In this document: positions 9,803 through 20,831 of the stretch, piece after piece | Layout of the letters: the number at the start of each line of letters is the position of its first letter | How positions within the stretch are numbered: the first letter of the stretch is position 1 | DNA from: Vibrio salilacus | GTDB lineage: Bacteria; Pseudomonadota; Gammaproteobacteria; Enterobacterales; Vibrionaceae | Length of the DNA: 64,000 nt | NCBI RefSeq assembly: GCF_002811245.1 | Contig: NZ_NIVQ01000016.1 | Coordinates: 1-64,000 of the forward strand | Direction: 5' to 3' | Translations under genes and position numbers: made by a program | The notes under the pieces: model-generated | Seen by the model: only the letters and a program-made list of their open reading frames with translations | The model's database searches: none | What the model was told of the DNA's origin: nothing

Positions 9803-10981
9803 TTACAAGAAGCTCTTAACTAGCATTACAATGTAATCCCACAGGCGGCTAAATAGGCTGCCTTGCTCAACATCCTCAAGAGCAAGAAGAGGGTACTCAG
9901 CAATGTCATCCCCTTCTAGTTGGTAGTATAGCTTACCAACTACATCGCCTTTCATTACTGGTGCTTCAAGCTCCTTTTCAAGGATAAAGCTTGCTTGCAA
10001 GCTTTTCGCCTGGCCGCGTGGAAGGGTTACGTATGTGTCTTGATCTAAGCCAAGCGCAACGGTGTCTTTATTGCCCATCCAGATTTTTTCTTCAACAAAG
10101 GTTTCACCTGCTTTGTGTGGCGCAACAGTTTCGAAAAAGCGAAAGCCATAGCTAAGTAGTTTTTTACTTTCTGATTTACGGGCATTGGTATCCCGTGCGC
10201 CCATTACGACCGCAACTAAACGCATTTTACCTTCAGTTGCTGAGCTGACTAAACTATAGCCAGCATTGCTCGTATGGCCGGTTTTGATACCGTCAACGTT
10301 CATACTCTTATCCCAAAGCAGACCATTACGGTTGTATTGGGTGATGCCGTTGTAAGTGTATTTCTTTTCAGAGTAGATGCGATATTCGTCGGGCACATCA
10401 CGAATCAACGCGCGACCAAGCAGTGCCATATCATAAGGGGTCGAGTAGAGGTTTGGATTGTCTAAACCGTGGACGTTGGCAAAATGAGTATCTTTCATTC
10501 CGATGGTATCGGCCCAAGCATTCATCAGATCGACAAAGGCATCTTCTGAACCGGCAATATGCTCAGCCATCGCAACACAAGCATCGTTACCTGATTGAAT
10601 GATAATGCCACGGTTGAGCTCGTCCACTTTAACGGTGGTACCCACTTCGATGAACATTTTCGACGAGTCAGGGAAGTTTTTCGCCCAGGCATTTTTACTG
10701 ATGGTCACATCGTCTTGCAGTGAAATATTGCCGCGCTCAAGTTCTTGGCCAATGACGTAGCTAGTCATCATCTTGGTCAAGCTCGCTGGTGAGAGCTTAG
10801 TATTCATCTCTTTTTCTGCAAGCACTTTGCCTGAATGGAAGTCCATCAGAACATAGCCTTTTGCCGCGATTTGAGGAGCATCAGGAACCACAATAGGTGA
10901 TGCGAAAGCACTCGATGCGAACGTTGCAGAAAGTGCAATAGAAGATGCAAAGGCGGTTTTAATTAGCGTTGTTTTTTTCAT
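9803..10981 (-). CDS. dacA: D-alanyl-D-alanine carboxypeptidase (PBP5/6 family)
   Basis: This low-molecular-weight penicillin-binding protein removes the terminal D-Ala of peptidoglycan stem peptides. The start at MKKTTLIKTAFASS gives a clean signal peptide cleaved near SAFA. A Met 17 codons upstream (11032) would add a non-signal extension. Active-site motifs are SLTK (S67, K70), SGN in QSGNDACVAM, and KTG in IKTGHTSNAG. The C-terminus ends in an amphipathic, weakly hydrophobic helix that anchors such enzymes to the inner membrane. It is the last gene of the mrdA-rodA-rlpA-dacA wall cluster. Confidence 0.96.
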   Translation of the reverse strand: MKKTTLIKTAFASSIALSATFASSAFASPIVVPDAPQIAAKGYVLMDFHSGKVLAEKEMNTKLSPASLTKMMTSYVIGQELERGNISLQDDVTISKNAWAKNFPDSSKMFIEVGTTVKVDELNRGIIIQSGNDACVAMAEHIAGSEDAFVDLMNAWADTIGMKDTHFANVHGLDNPNLYSTPYDMALLGRALIRDVPDEYRIYSEKKYTYNGITQYNRNGLLWDKSMNVDGIKTGHTSNAGYSLVSSATEGKMRLVAVVMGARDTNARKSESKKLLSYGFRFFETVAPHKAGETFVEEKIWMGNKDTVALGLDQDTYVTLPRGQAKSLQASFILEKELEAPVMKGDVVGKLYYQLEGDDIAEYPLLALEDVEQGSLFSRLWDYIVMLVKSFL

Positions 10982-11071
10982 AGTCACTACAGAATTATCT
11001 TTAACTGTCCATATCTTAACAGAATCAATCACTCAAATCAGTGTTGCTCAATGGAAACACTGGATTGAAGA

Positions 11072-11851
11072 CTAACGAGATTTAACAAAAGCACTGGTAT
11101 AACCGAGCGCTTTCACTTGTTCAAGCGCTTTTTGAGTCGACATATAGTCGCTAAAAGGGCCTAAAAAAACGCGATGTAAGCTGTCTGAAGAACCAACATG
11201 GCTTTTTACTGCAAGCTTTTGACTCAGATCTTGCGCTAAAGTTTCAATGCGGTCTTTATGCTGTGATGAAGCAACTTGTATCACGTATTGATGAAGTGAT
11301 TTATTACGGCGAGGTTGAGAGGGTTTATTAACGCTAATCACTTCAATACTCACATTGGCGGTACCAGTGCGGATGACATCTAGCTTAATGGCTGCTGCAT
11401 AACTCAGATCAATAATGCGCCCTTGGTGAAACGGACCACGGTCATTGACTCTTACGATGGCGGTTTTACCATTATCTTGGTTCGTCACTTTTACATAGCT
11501 TGGAATCGGCAGTTCTTTATGCGCGGCTGACATTGAATACATATCATAGATTTCGCCATTGGAGGTCAGGTGGCCGTGAAATTTTTTACCGTACCAAGAT
11601 GCCGTGCCCTGCTGATTAAACCCTTTGGGCTGTTTGATGATGTTATAACGCTGCCCACGTAGGGTGTAATCACTATTGCCCCCTAAACTGTACGACTCAT
11701 ATTGTGGTGTAGCATCTTCGATATGGTCGACATTGATCGGCGCATCGGGAGCGACATCGTCATCAATGCTGTAGCGACTCGATGAGGAACAACCCGCGAG
11801 CGCGGTTATTAATAGAATAATCGCCGCGGCGATAAGGGGCTTATGAGTCAT
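11072..11851 (-). CDS. rlpA: RlpA septal-ring lipoprotein with SPOR domain
   Basis: RlpA-type proteins are outer-membrane lipoproteins; in some bacteria they cleave denuded glycans at the septum. The signal peptide ends in a LAGC lipobox. A double-psi beta-barrel follows (GTASWYGKKFHGHLTSNGE through VRVNDRGPFHQGRIIDLS), with the Asp of NDRGPF in the catalytic position. A C-terminal SPOR domain (about 187-259, YVIQVASSQHKDR to ALGYTSAFVK) would target denuded peptidoglycan. It abuts rodA without a gap, so the two are co-translated. Confidence 0.95.
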   Translation of the reverse strand: MTHKPLIAAAIILLITALAGCSSSSRYSIDDDVAPDAPINVDHIEDATPQYESYSLGGNSDYTLRGQRYNIIKQPKGFNQQGTASWYGKKFHGHLTSNGEIYDMYSMSAAHKELPIPSYVKVTNQDNGKTAIVRVNDRGPFHQGRIIDLSYAAAIKLDVIRTGTANVSIEVISVNKPSQPRRNKSLHQYVIQVASSQHKDRIETLAQDLSQKLAVKSHVGSSDSLHRVFLGPFSDYMSTQKALEQVKALGYTSAFVKSR

Positions 11852-12973
11852 TTAAATTGCCTTTGAGAATGCTTTTCTATGAGTGTGGATTGACATTAAG
11901 ATGCCAAAACCAGCCATCAAGGTCACCATTGAGGTGCCGCCATAACTGATGAGAGGTAGCGGTACACCTACCACAGGCAAGATGCCACTGACCATGCCAA
12001 TATTGACGAATACGTAAACGAAGAAGCTCAATACGATGCTGCCTGCCATCATGCGCCCAAATGCGGTTTGTGCTTTACTGGCTAGCATCAAACCACGACC
12101 AATAATAAAGAGGTAAAGGCTGAGTAACACTAAGATACCTATCATGCCCCATTCCTCAGCTATTACCGCAAAAATGAAATCGGTATGGCGCTCAGGAAGA
12201 AATTCGAGTTGAGACTGGGTGCCTTGTAACCAACCTTTGCCTGATAAGCCTCCGGAACCAATCGCAATCTTACTTTGAATGATGTGATAACCTGCGCCGA
12301 GGGGATCGGATTCTGGGTTGAACAGCGTTCGTACCCTGACTTTCTGGTACTCACGCATTAAGAAAAACCATAACACAGGCAAAAAAGCCCCGACGCCGCA
12401 CACCGCAGCGAAGATGATCTTCCAACTTATTCCTGCTAAGAAGATAACAAAGATACCTGAAGCTGCAATTAAGATAGAGGTGCCCAAATCAGGTTGTTTA
12501 GCAATTAAAATCGTTGGTACAAGTACCATCACTAATGCCATCACTAGCGTTTGTAGTGAGGGGGGAAGTGGACGCTTGCCGATATATCGAGCAACCATTA
12601 ACGGCACCGCCAGTTTAAGCAGTTCTGATGGTTGAAAGCGGACAAAACCTAAGTTGAGCCAGCGCTGTGCACCTTTTGATGCTTCACCAAAAAACAGCAC
12701 TCCGAGCAGTAATACCACACCACCGATAAACATTAAAGGGGCGAGAGCTTCGTAAGTACGTGGCGGAATTTGTGCAAGTAACAGCATAATGCAGAGAGAG
12801 AGAGCCATACGCATTGCTTGTCTGTCCATCATGGCGAAGCTTTGGCCACTGGCGCTATACATCACCACAAGACCGAACCCCATCAAAACCAAAATACCGA
12901 GTAGCAATGGTAGATCAATATGAAAACGCTCAAACATGGCGCGATTTTGGCCGGTTGAAGGATCCAATTCCAT
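11852..12973 (-). CDS. rodA: rod-shape peptidoglycan glycosyltransferase RodA (SEDS family)
   Basis: RodA polymerises glycan strands for side-wall growth together with PBP2. The 373-residue protein has about ten membrane helices and the SEDS signatures [20 protein letters not shown] and the C-terminal [10 protein letters not shown]. It overlaps mrdA by one base and abuts rlpA, which gives a tightly coupled elongasome operon. Confidence 0.97.
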   Translation of the reverse strand: MELDPSTGQNRAMFERFHIDLPLLLGILVLMGFGLVVMYSASGQSFAMMDRQAMRMALSLCIMLLLAQIPPRTYEALAPLMFIGGVVLLLGVLFFGEASKGAQRWLNLGFVRFQPSELLKLAVPLMVARYIGKRPLPPSLQTLVMALVMVLVPTILIAKQPDLGTSILIAASGIFVIFLAGISWKIIFAAVCGVGAFLPVLWFFLMREYQKVRVRTLFNPESDPLGAGYHIIQSKIAIGSGGLSGKGWLQGTQSQLEFLPERHTDFIFAVIAEEWGMIGILVLLSLYLFIIGRGLMLASKAQTAFGRMMAGSIVLSFFVYVFVNIGMVSGILPVVGVPLPLISYGGTSMVTLMAGFGILMSIHTHRKAFSKAI

Positions 12974-14853
12974 TATTTTTCAGCCTCTTTACCTAAAATA
13001 GCGCGATCAAATATTTTACGCACAACAGGTGCTCCATTGCTCGAACCACCACCTGCATTTTCAAGGACTAAGGTCACAACGAGCTTGGGATCATCAACTG
13101 GTGCAAAGCCTGTAAATAGAGCATGGTCGTGGAGGTGTTCGGCTAACTCATCGGCATTATAAACTTGATTTTCAGCCAAGCCGAAGACTTGCGCGGTACC
13201 GGATTTTCCGGCGCTAACGTATTTTAAATGCGTAAATGATCGGCGAGCCGTCCCTTTTTTACCATGGTTGACAAGTCGCATACCATTGATTGCGATGTCC
13301 CAATAGCGCTGAGGCACTTCATCAATCGGCGGTGCCGTTTCAAGTGCTGATAGCTGTTGTTTATTCAGCGCCTCGCCATTGTTGAGTGTTGAGCGTAACA
13401 AGTGTGGCGCGATGACTTTGCCGTGATTGACGAGTACAGACGTTGCTTTAGCAATTTGCATGGGCGTCGATGTCCAATACCCTTGGCCAATGCCGACTGG
13501 AATCGTATCACCTTGATACCAAGGGGTCCTATGGCGCGCCATTTTCCATTCACGTGTTGGCATATTGGCTTTGCCTTCTTCGTAAATGTCTAAACCAGTG
13601 TAGTCCCCGAAACCGAACCTGGTCATCCAATGAGATAGACGATCAATACCTAAGTCGTATGCTATCTGATAAAAGAAAGTATCGACAGACTCCTCAATGG
13701 CCTGAGTAATATCAACACGTCCATGCCCCCAGCGTAACCAATCTCTAAACGGTCGTGTTTTAGAATTTGGGATGACCCAATACCCTGGGTCGTTGCGTGT
13801 AGTCGAAGGCGTAATAACACCTTCTTGAAGCGCAGCAACAGCAATAAAAGGCTTAATTGTTGAACCTGGAGGATAAATGCCTAATGTCGCTCTATTGACC
13901 AATGGTCTATCAGGATCATTGAGTAAGGCATTATACTCGGTATTAGAAATACCATGCACGAAAGGGTTGGGATCATAACTTGGACTAGACGCCATGGTAA
14001 GCACGCCGTTATCTTGCGGATCTAGGACTACAATTGAGCCTCTGCGATCATTGAGTAGTTTGTGCGCATAAAGCTGTAATTCAATATCTAAGCTTAACAC
14101 AATGTCTTTCCCGGCGACTGGAGGGACGTATTTTAAAGTGCGAATAATTCGGCCTCGGCTATTTACCTCAACCTCTTGATATCCCGCTGTACCATGTAAG
14201 ACATCTTCGTAAAATCGCTCAATACCCAGTTTACCAATATCCCGAGTGGCTTGGTAATTCGCTGCACGTTCTTGACGTTTCAAACGCTCCATATCTCGAT
14301 CGTTAATTCTAGAGACATAGCCGATAACATGAGTAAGAACTTCACCGTATGGATAATGACGTTTCAGGGCCGCATTTATACTAACGCCTGGAAAATTGTG
14401 TTGCTGAACAGAAAATTTAGCCACTTGCTCTTGAGTTAACTGAGTGAGTATTGGTACCGATTTAAAGTGACGTGCCTGATGACGCTCTTTATTGAAACGC
14501 TCAATTTGCTCTGGAGTAATGGTGAGAAATTGTTGCAAACGTAGGATGGTGTCATCCATGTCTTTAACTTTTTCTGGAATAATATCCAAGCTAAAAACCG
14601 GTCGGTTCTCGGCGAGTAGTTTGCCATTTCGGTCATAGATCAGACCGCGGTTTGGCGCAATGGGTACCACTTTAATCCGGTTGTCGTTAGAGCGAGTTTT
14701 ATAGTCTTGGTATTGATTGATCTGAATGTTGTAGAGGTTAGTGATCAGTACACCAATCATGGCGATAATACCGATGAAAGCAAAAACAGCGCGATTTTTA
14801 AATAATCGCGCTTCTTCATGGTAATCCCTAAACTGGGTACGTTTCCTTAACAT
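12973..14853 (-). CDS. mrdA: penicillin-binding protein 2, elongation transpeptidase
   Basis: PBP2 cross-links the glycan made by RodA. The 626-residue protein has a short cytoplasmic tail, one membrane anchor (about 22-42), the PBP dimerisation region, and a transpeptidase domain with YPPGSTIKP (S331, K334), SVD in EESVDTFFY, and the KSGTAQ motif. The start [18 protein letters not shown] is the usual one. It lies seven bases after rlmH when the shared strand is read, so it probably belongs to the holA-rsfS-rlmH-mrdA transcript. Confidence 0.97.
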   Translation of the reverse strand: MLRKRTQFRDYHEEARLFKNRAVFAFIGIIAMIGVLITNLYNIQINQYQDYKTRSNDNRIKVVPIAPNRGLIYDRNGKLLAENRPVFSLDIIPEKVKDMDDTILRLQQFLTITPEQIERFNKERHQARHFKSVPILTQLTQEQVAKFSVQQHNFPGVSINAALKRHYPYGEVLTHVIGYVSRINDRDMERLKRQERAANYQATRDIGKLGIERFYEDVLHGTAGYQEVEVNSRGRIIRTLKYVPPVAGKDIVLSLDIELQLYAHKLLNDRRGSIVVLDPQDNGVLTMASSPSYDPNPFVHGISNTEYNALLNDPDRPLVNRATLGIYPPGSTIKPFIAVAALQEGVITPSTTRNDPGYWVIPNSKTRPFRDWLRWGHGRVDITQAIEESVDTFFYQIAYDLGIDRLSHWMTRFGFGDYTGLDIYEEGKANMPTREWKMARHRTPWYQGDTIPVGIGQGYWTSTPMQIAKATSVLVNHGKVIAPHLLRSTLNNGEALNKQQLSALETAPPIDEVPQRYWDIAINGMRLVNHGKKGTARRSFTHLKYVSAGKSGTAQVFGLAENQVYNADELAEHLHDHALFTGFAPVDDPKLVVTLVLENAGGGSSNGAPVVRKIFDRAILGKEAEK

Positions 14854-14859
14854 CTACGT

Positions 14860-15330
14860 TTATTCTCGATGGTATGGGTGGTTGGCAGTAATGCTCCACG
14901 CTCGATAAAGACTCTCTGCCATGACAATACGCACCAAAGGATGAGGCAGTGTTAGCGCAGACAAAGACCAGCTTTGATCTGCCGCGGCTTTACAATCTGG
15001 TGATAATCCTTCTGGTCCGCCAATCAAAATAGAGACATCTCTGGCGTCGAGTTTCCAGCTTTCTAATTGCTCTGCCAGTTGTGGGGTATCCCACTTTTTC
15101 CCCGGGATGTCGAGAGTAACAATTCGGTTGCCTTTTGGCACGGCCGCCAGCATCGCTTCACCTTCTTTTTGCAGAATTCTTGCAATGTCGGCATTTTTGC
15201 CACGTTTTCCGGCGCTTATTTCCACCAGCTCAAGTGGCATATCATGTGGAAAACGGCGACGATACTCTTGGAATCCTTCTTCAACCCATTTTGGCATTTT
15301 GGTTCCGACAGCGATAAGCTGGATCTTCAT
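14860..15330 (-). CDS. rlmH: 23S rRNA (pseudouridine-1915-N3)-methyltransferase
   Basis: RlmH is a SPOUT-fold enzyme that methylates pseudouridine 1915 in helix 69 of 23S rRNA. The start [15 protein letters not shown] gives the family's typical 156 residues. A Met four codons upstream would overlap rsfS. The SAM-binding knot is visible as LIGGPEGLS and the C-terminal [12 protein letters not shown]...YHRE. It sits between rsfS and mrdA, the same order as in E. coli. Confidence 0.97.
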   Translation of the reverse strand: MKIQLIAVGTKMPKWVEEGFQEYRRRFPHDMPLELVEISAGKRGKNADIARILQKEGEAMLAAVPKGNRIVTLDIPGKKWDTPQLAEQLESWKLDARDVSILIGGPEGLSPDCKAAADQSWSLSALTLPHPLVRIVMAESLYRAWSITANHPYHRE

Positions 15331-15332
15331 GA

Positions 15333-15650
15333 TTAGCTCCAAAGCTTCTCAAGTTGATAGAGCTCGCGTTGCTCTTCTTGCATGACATGGACAATGGTTG
15401 ATGCCATGTCGAGTACAACCCATTCACCTTGTTCTTGACCATCAATACCAAGAGGTTCGATACCGAGCACTTTTGATTCTTTGGCCACATGCTCGGCGAT
15501 TGACGCGACATGACGTTTAGAGGTTCCGGTACAGACAATCATGAAGTCAGTAATGCTTGATTTACCTCGCACATCAATGGTTTTGATATCTTGTGCTTTC
15601 ATATCATCCATTTTGTCGATTAATAATTCGTTTAACTGTTCAAGTTGCAA
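15333..15650 (-). CDS. rsfS: ribosomal silencing factor RsfS
   Basis: RsfS binds ribosomal protein uL14 on the 50S subunit and blocks joining with 30S when nutrients are scarce. The 105-residue protein carries the family core [24 protein letters not shown] and the EGEWVVLD-like segment [20 protein letters not shown]. It ends two bases before the rlmH start, so the pair is probably translationally coupled. Confidence 0.96.
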   Translation of the reverse strand: MQLEQLNELLIDKMDDMKAQDIKTIDVRGKSSITDFMIVCTGTSKRHVASIAEHVAKESKVLGIEPLGIDGQEQGEWVVLDMASTIVHVMQEEQRELYQLEKLWS

Positions 15651-15714
15651 GGTCTTGCCCTCATTATTCTGGGTGATTAACTGTTTTTTACGGCGGCGAA
15701 TTATAGCACGCTTT

Positions 15715-16728
15715 TCATATCCGCACTGACGGCAAGCATAGCTCGCAGCTTAACTGATGCAATAATGGCCAGCATGATCGCTCATATTGCGTTTTTACCG
15801 TCACTTCAGCTTGCGCCAACAACTGTAGTTGCTTTGTGAGGTTGGATAAACTGAGCCTTTGCAAAGCCGCAGAGTAGAGTGGGCGTTTAGATTGCCAAAT
15901 TCGATAGTGTTCGAAAATCTGCCCCATTGGCTGACTTTGCATTAAGCTCGCCATACTCATTAGCTGGGTGAGCTCTTTTTGTAAGGTTCGAATTAGAATC
16001 ACCGCTTCGACGCCTTCTACTTCAAGCTGTCTTAATATCCGCTGTGAGCGTTTGGCTTTTCCTGCCAATAGCGCATCGACCCAATGAAATGCAGTGAAAT
16101 GGTTATGACGACTTAGTGCGTGCTCCAAGCGAACTAAGTTCAACTCACCGTCAGGGTAGAGTAGAACCAGTTTTTCTAAACTTTGAGTCAGAGCAAACAA
16201 GTTTCCTTCATGCCACTGCGCCAACATTTGTATCGCTTCAGGGTCGGGTTTTAGGCCCAATTTACGGCAGCGCGCTTGGACGAATTGTGGTAATCGCTGA
16301 ATGTCGGGGGTTAGGCAACTGACCCAGCAACCATGTTGGTTTAACGTTTTGAACCACTTTGCGTTTTCTTGCGCTTTGGTTAGCTTAGTACCAATTACCA
16401 ACAAGAGAATATCTGGATGCAACACAGAGGCGATGGCGAGCAATTCTTTACTAATCGCGGCATTAACGCCGCTTTCTGGCAATTCAAGCTCAATCACTTG
16501 GCGCGCGGAAAATAGACTCATCGCCTGGCAACAGTCATAGACTTGATTCCAGTCGAGTGAGTTATCGACGGCGAAACGATGGCGCTCTTCAAATCCTTGC
16601 GCCAATGCCGCTTGTTGTATCGCTTGACGAGACTCTTGCACCAACAAGGGCTCATTACCAAAGATCAGGTAAATAGGGTCGAGTCGCTTATTGAGCTGCT
16701 CTGTCAATCGATCAGCGAAAATTCGCAT
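15715..16728 (-). CDS. holA: DNA polymerase III delta subunit
   Basis: The delta subunit opens the beta clamp within the clamp-loader complex. The 337-residue protein has the family N-terminus ([32 protein letters not shown]) with the clamp-binding region after it and the helical collar domain at the C-terminus. It follows lptE with five bases between them, the standard gammaproteobacterial arrangement. Confidence 0.95.
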   Translation of the reverse strand: MRIFADRLTEQLNKRLDPIYLIFGNEPLLVQESRQAIQQAALAQGFEERHRFAVDNSLDWNQVYDCCQAMSLFSARQVIELELPESGVNAAISKELLAIASVLHPDILLLVIGTKLTKAQENAKWFKTLNQHGCWVSCLTPDIQRLPQFVQARCRKLGLKPDPEAIQMLAQWHEGNLFALTQSLEKLVLLYPDGELNLVRLEHALSRHNHFTAFHWVDALLAGKAKRSQRILRQLEVEGVEAVILIRTLQKELTQLMSMASLMQSQPMGQIFEHYRIWQSKRPLYSAALQRLSLSNLTKQLQLLAQAEVTVKTQYERSCWPLLHQLSCELCLPSVRI

Positions 16729-16733
16729 AACAG

Positions 16734-17387
16734 TTATGGATTCACATTGGTGTGAGTAGACGATGAGTTCTGAGCCTCATCAGAATAGAGCGTCTTGATC
16801 TGGTATTGCTCTTCTTCTGCGCCAAGTTGAACTTCTTGTTCTGACTCTAGGATTTCGTTGGCTTCAATGTCGGCTTTTAAACGCGCCATTTGGCGAATAA
16901 TTTGCGCAGAGGCCAATTTACGCATTTCATCTTCGATCATGTCACGTTCGACGGATTTCGCCAGTGCGGTGAGCGGGTTATCGAGATAGCTGCGCGTCAC
17001 GCTGGTTGAGAATGTTTTTGCGCCGAGCTCAGGTAGCGTCACGCGGTAAGAGGCTCTAAAGGTTAACTCTTTCTCAGCGGCACGGGTATTTTGATATAAA
17101 GACAGGGTGCGCTCGCCAACGCCTTCGCTAATCAAGTGCAAGTTAGGCACATTGGCCGCGGGTGGCACAACGTCAATCTCACTCATACGTAGCTGGCCTT
17201 TCATCATACGGGTAAAGCTACTGTATTGGTCATAGCTGGTCAGTGACATTGTCTCAAGTTCATCAGGAACCGAGTAATCACCACGCAGATGAAAGCCACA
17301 AGCCGACAACAAAGAGGCAGCGAGAACGAGGGTGGTCATTTTGATTGAATGTGTAGTAAATAGTGCTCTTACTCGTAGAGGGAACAT
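16734..17387 (-). CDS. lptE: LPS-assembly lipoprotein LptE
   Basis: LptE plugs the LptD barrel and helps place lipopolysaccharide in the outer membrane. The lipobox LLSAC precedes the signature GFHLRGDYSVP. The mature part shows the alternating strands and helices of the family and an acidic, glutamine-rich tail. The start at 17387 gives a positively charged signal peptide. A Met at 17339 would leave too short a signal. It sits between leuS and holA, and the leuS-lptE gap holds two adjacent hairpins. Confidence 0.93.
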   Translation of the reverse strand: MFPLRVRALFTTHSIKMTTLVLAASLLSACGFHLRGDYSVPDELETMSLTSYDQYSSFTRMMKGQLRMSEIDVVPPAANVPNLHLISEGVGERTLSLYQNTRAAEKELTFRASYRVTLPELGAKTFSTSVTRSYLDNPLTALAKSVERDMIEDEMRKLASAQIIRQMARLKADIEANEILESEQEVQLGAEEEQYQIKTLYSDEAQNSSSTHTNVNP

Positions 17388-17416
17388 AGTTTGATGGCTC
17401 TCGATGATTATTGGAA

Positions 17417-17470
17417 TACTTATCTTAAAACTCTACCTCAAGCAGAGCTGCTAAAGTGTTAAGATAAGTA
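17417..17470 (-). repeat. long inverted repeat in the leuS-lptE gap
   Basis: TACTTATCTTAA at 17417-17428 and TTAAGATAAGTA at 17459-17470 form a perfect 12-base stem around a 30-base loop, in the likely lptE leader. It shares its last base with the hairpin at 17470-17494. Confidence 0.6.
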
Positions 17471-17494
17471 AAGCAGGGCAGTGCGCCCTGCTTT
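17466..17494 (-). terminator. hairpin after leuS, weak terminator
   Basis: AAAGCAGGGC pairs with GCCCTGCTTT. The minus strand then reads ACTTATC rather than a true T-run, so termination is probably partial and some transcripts may continue into lptE. Confidence 0.5.
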
Positions 17495-17512
17495 AACGTT
17501 AGTGAGCGATGA

Positions 17513-20101
17513 TTAGTTCGCCACGATGTTCAAAAGCTTGCCAGGTACGAAGATAACTTTACGGATAGTTAAGCCATCTAGGAACTTCTTAGCATTCTCG
17601 TCGTTCAGGCCAAGCTCACGAACTTGCTCTTCTGTTGCGTCAGCAGCAACGGTTAGTTTTGCACGTAGCTTACCGTTGATCATGACAACAATAGTCTTTT
17701 CGTCTTCAACTAGGGCTTTCTCGTCAAACGTTGGCCATGTTGCTGAGTCAATGTTTGCTTCGCCAAGAGCAATCCACATTTCGTAACAGATGTGCGGAGT
17801 CATTGGGTAAAGCATGCGAACGACCGCTTTTAGCGCTTCATCAAGGATCGCACGATCTTGGACAGATTCTTGAGGTGCTTTCGCCAGTTTGTTCATCAGT
17901 TCCATGATTGCAGCGATGGCGGTGTTGAACGTTTGGCGACGGCCGATATCATCCGTTACTTTGGCGATAGTCTTGTGGATATCGCGACGAAGTGCTTTTT
18001 GAACGCCAGATAGAGCAGAAGCATCAACCGATTCAGCAGCTCCTTTAGACGAGTGAGCGTGAACCAGTTTCCAAACTCGCTTAAGGAAGCGGTTTGCACC
18101 TTCAACACCAGATTCTTGCCACTCAAGAGTCATGTCAGCAGGTGAGGCAAACATCATAAATAGACGAACGGTATCTGCACCATACTTGTCGACCATCTCT
18201 TGTGGGTCGATACCGTTGTTCTTAGACTTAGACATTTTGATCATGCCTGAGTGATCAACTTCGCGACCTTGGTTGTCGACAGCTTTTTCGATGCGACCTT
18301 TACCATCACGTTCAATCGTTACATCCGTTGGAGCAACCCACTCTTTGGTGCCCTTCTCGTTGGTGTGGTAAAACGCATCAGCTAGAACCATGCCTTGACA
18401 TAGTAACTGCTTGAATGGTTCATCAGAGGTGACATAACCTGCATCACGTAGAAGCTTGTGGAAGAAACGCGAGTAAAGTAGATGCATACAAGCGTGCTCG
18501 ATACCACCAACGTATTGGTCAACCGGTAGCCAGTAGTTGGCTTTTTCTGGGTCTAGAATGTCGTCAGCTTGTGGTGAACAGTAACGAGCGTAGTACCAAG
18601 ATGATTCCATAAAGGTATCGAACGTATCCGTTTCACGCAGAGCTGGCTCACCGTTAAAGGTGGTCTCTGCCCACTCTTTGTCTGCTTTGATTGGGCTTGT
18701 TACGCCGTCCATGACCACGTCTTCAGGAAGAATAACGGGTAGTTGGTCTGCTGGTACTGGGTGAACTTCGCCGTCTTCAGTCGTGACCATTGGGATTGGT
18801 GCCCCCCAGTAACGTTGACGAGACACCCCCCAGTCACGAAGACGGAAGTTTACTGTCTTTTTACCATTGCCTTCAGCTTCAAGCTTTGCTGCAATTGCGT
18901 TGAACGCTTCTTGGAACGCAAGGCCATCGAATTCACCAGAATCGAACAATATGCCTTTTTCAGTGTATGCCGCTTCAGAAACATCTAGCTCAGAACCGTC
19001 TTCAGGTTTGATTACAGGGATGATATCGATGCCGTACTTAGTCGCGAACTCGTAGTCACGTTGATCGTGAGCTGGGACCGCCATGACTGCGCCTGTACCA
19101 TAATCCATCAGAACAAAGTTGGCCACGTAAATAGGAACCTCACGGCCGTTCAATGGATGAATAGCAGTAAGGCCAGTCGCCATACCTTTCTTTTCCATTG
19201 TTGCCAGTTCAGCTTCAGCGACTTTGCTGTTCTTACACTCATCGATGAATGCGGCAAGCTCAGGGTTATTTTCGGCAGCAATGGCAGCAAGTGGGTGACC
19301 TGCGGCGATGCCTACGTAAGTCACACCCATAAGTGTGTCAGGACGGGTGGTGTACACTTCTAGATCTTGCTGACCGTTTACTTCACCATCCTTCAAGGCA
19401 AATCGCAGTTCAACCCCTTCAGAGCGGCCAATCCAGTTACGCTGCATGGTTTTAACCATTTCTGGCCAACCATCAAGATTATCAAGATCATCAAGCAATT
19501 CTTGTGCGTACTCAGTGATCTTAATAAACCACTGCGGAATCTCTTTCTGTTCGACTTTCGTATCACAACGCCAGCAACAACCATCTTCTACTTGTTCATT
19601 GGCCAATACTGTTTGGTCATTTGGACACCAGTTTACCGATGACGTCTTTTTATACACTAGGCCTTTGTTGTAAAGCTTAGTGAAAAATGCTTGTTCCCAA
19701 CGGTAGTACTCAGGCGTACAGGTCGCAAACTCACGATTCCAGTCGTAGCCAAAACCGAGCAGTTTAAGCTGGTTTTTCATGTACTCAATATTTTCATAAG
19801 TCCATGGCGCAGGAGCAGTATTATTTTTTACGGCTGCATTTTCTGCTGGTAGACCAAATGCGTCCCAACCGATAGGTTGCATAACATTTTTACCTTGCAG
19901 ACGTTGAAAACGAGATACCACATCACCGATAGTATAGTTACGCACGTGACCCATGTGCAGTCGGCCACTTGGGTATGGGAACATAGACAGACAGTAGAAT
20001 TTTTCTTTGTTTGGGTCTTCACTGACAACAAACGTTTTGTTGTTATCCCAGTGCTGTTGAACTTTCTGTTCAATATCTTGCGGGTTATATTGTTCTTGCA
20101 T
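17513..20101 (-). CDS. leuS: leucyl-tRNA synthetase
   Basis: This class I synthetase charges tRNA-Leu. The 862-residue protein has the HIGH-type motif HMGH (49-52, in [12 protein letters not shown]), a CP1 editing domain containing [14 protein letters not shown], a zinc-type insertion with CPND and CCWRCD, and the KMSKS loop in [11 protein letters not shown]. The length is normal. It starts the minus-strand run towards lptE and holA. Confidence 0.98.
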   Translation of the reverse strand: MQEQYNPQDIEQKVQQHWDNNKTFVVSEDPNKEKFYCLSMFPYPSGRLHMGHVRNYTIGDVVSRFQRLQGKNVMQPIGWDAFGLPAENAAVKNNTAPAPWTYENIEYMKNQLKLLGFGYDWNREFATCTPEYYRWEQAFFTKLYNKGLVYKKTSSVNWCPNDQTVLANEQVEDGCCWRCDTKVEQKEIPQWFIKITEYAQELLDDLDNLDGWPEMVKTMQRNWIGRSEGVELRFALKDGEVNGQQDLEVYTTRPDTLMGVTYVGIAAGHPLAAIAAENNPELAAFIDECKNSKVAEAELATMEKKGMATGLTAIHPLNGREVPIYVANFVLMDYGTGAVMAVPAHDQRDYEFATKYGIDIIPVIKPEDGSELDVSEAAYTEKGILFDSGEFDGLAFQEAFNAIAAKLEAEGNGKKTVNFRLRDWGVSRQRYWGAPIPMVTTEDGEVHPVPADQLPVILPEDVVMDGVTSPIKADKEWAETTFNGEPALRETDTFDTFMESSWYYARYCSPQADDILDPEKANYWLPVDQYVGGIEHACMHLLYSRFFHKLLRDAGYVTSDEPFKQLLCQGMVLADAFYHTNEKGTKEWVAPTDVTIERDGKGRIEKAVDNQGREVDHSGMIKMSKSKNNGIDPQEMVDKYGADTVRLFMMFASPADMTLEWQESGVEGANRFLKRVWKLVHAHSSKGAAESVDASALSGVQKALRRDIHKTIAKVTDDIGRRQTFNTAIAAIMELMNKLAKAPQESVQDRAILDEALKAVVRMLYPMTPHICYEMWIALGEANIDSATWPTFDEKALVEDEKTIVVMINGKLRAKLTVAADATEEQVRELGLNDENAKKFLDGLTIRKVIFVPGKLLNIVAN

Positions 20102-20291
20102 CGATGATATCCGGTTATCTTGGAATTTGTGAGTTCGGTTAGAACAGACATTAATAGATCGTCATAGAATACCTAAAGGAAAGGTGCACAACAATAGTCA
20201 ATCCATAGTCACATCGTCTTAACTCTGCCTTGAGTGATCACCTGAGGTGCGATTATGAACAGGTTGATGTAATTCATCATGGAGATCCGCT

Positions 20292-20762
20292 ATGCCAAAA
20301 CGAAAAGCAGGTTATGAAGAGATGCTTGAGGATGTGGTTGAAACATTGAAACACAGCCCCGAAGAAATCAATCATGTGCTCGAGAAATCGGGGCAAGTGG
20401 CAAAGGCGGCCAATGATTTATCTAAAGATGAGCTTTCGCTGGTGTCGGCGTACGTTAAATCGGATTTAAAAGAGTTTGCCGATAGCTATCAACAATCTAA
20501 AAGCGGGCCATTTTATCTGATGATCGCTGACTCTATCTGGCAAGGGCTACTTGAAATTACCGATAGAACGAAAGTCGAGTGGGTCGAGTTATTTGAAGAT
20601 TTAGAGCATCAAGGGCTCTACCAAGTTGGTGAAGTGATTGGTCTTGGGGTATTAGTTTGTGACGATTGTGGTCATAAAACTCACTACAACCATCCGACAG
20701 TGATTATTCCCTGCATTAAATGCGGTTGTAAGGGCTTTAGCCGTCAGCCACTCAAGCCGTAA
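20292..20762 (+). CDS. zinc-ribbon protein of the DUF1451/YbeL family
   Basis: This 156-residue protein has a helical N-terminal half rich in Glu and Lys and a C-terminal zinc ribbon with Cys pairs C123/C126 (CDDC) and C141/C144 (CIKC). That layout fits the YbeL/DUF1451 family, whose function is unknown. The position beside leuS is conserved with E. coli. It converges on lnt. Confidence 0.88.
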   Translation: MPKRKAGYEEMLEDVVETLKHSPEEINHVLEKSGQVAKAANDLSKDELSLVSAYVKSDLKEFADSYQQSKSGPFYLMIADSIWQGLLEITDRTKVEWVELFEDLEHQGLYQVGEVIGLGVLVCDDCGHKTHYNHPTVIIPCIKCGCKGFSRQPLKP

Positions 20763-20783
20763 CGGCACGCTCTAGCTGTAAGA

Positions 20784-20818
20784 TAAAAACCAAGGGTTGA
20801 TGTTATCCATTAACCCTT
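20784..20818 (-). terminator. intrinsic terminator of the phoH-ybeY-corC-lnt run
   Basis: AAGGGTT pairs with AACCCTT. On the minus strand it is followed by GGTTTTTATC. It lies 14 bases past the lnt stop. Confidence 0.7.
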
Positions 20819-20831
20819 AATCTGTTACTGG

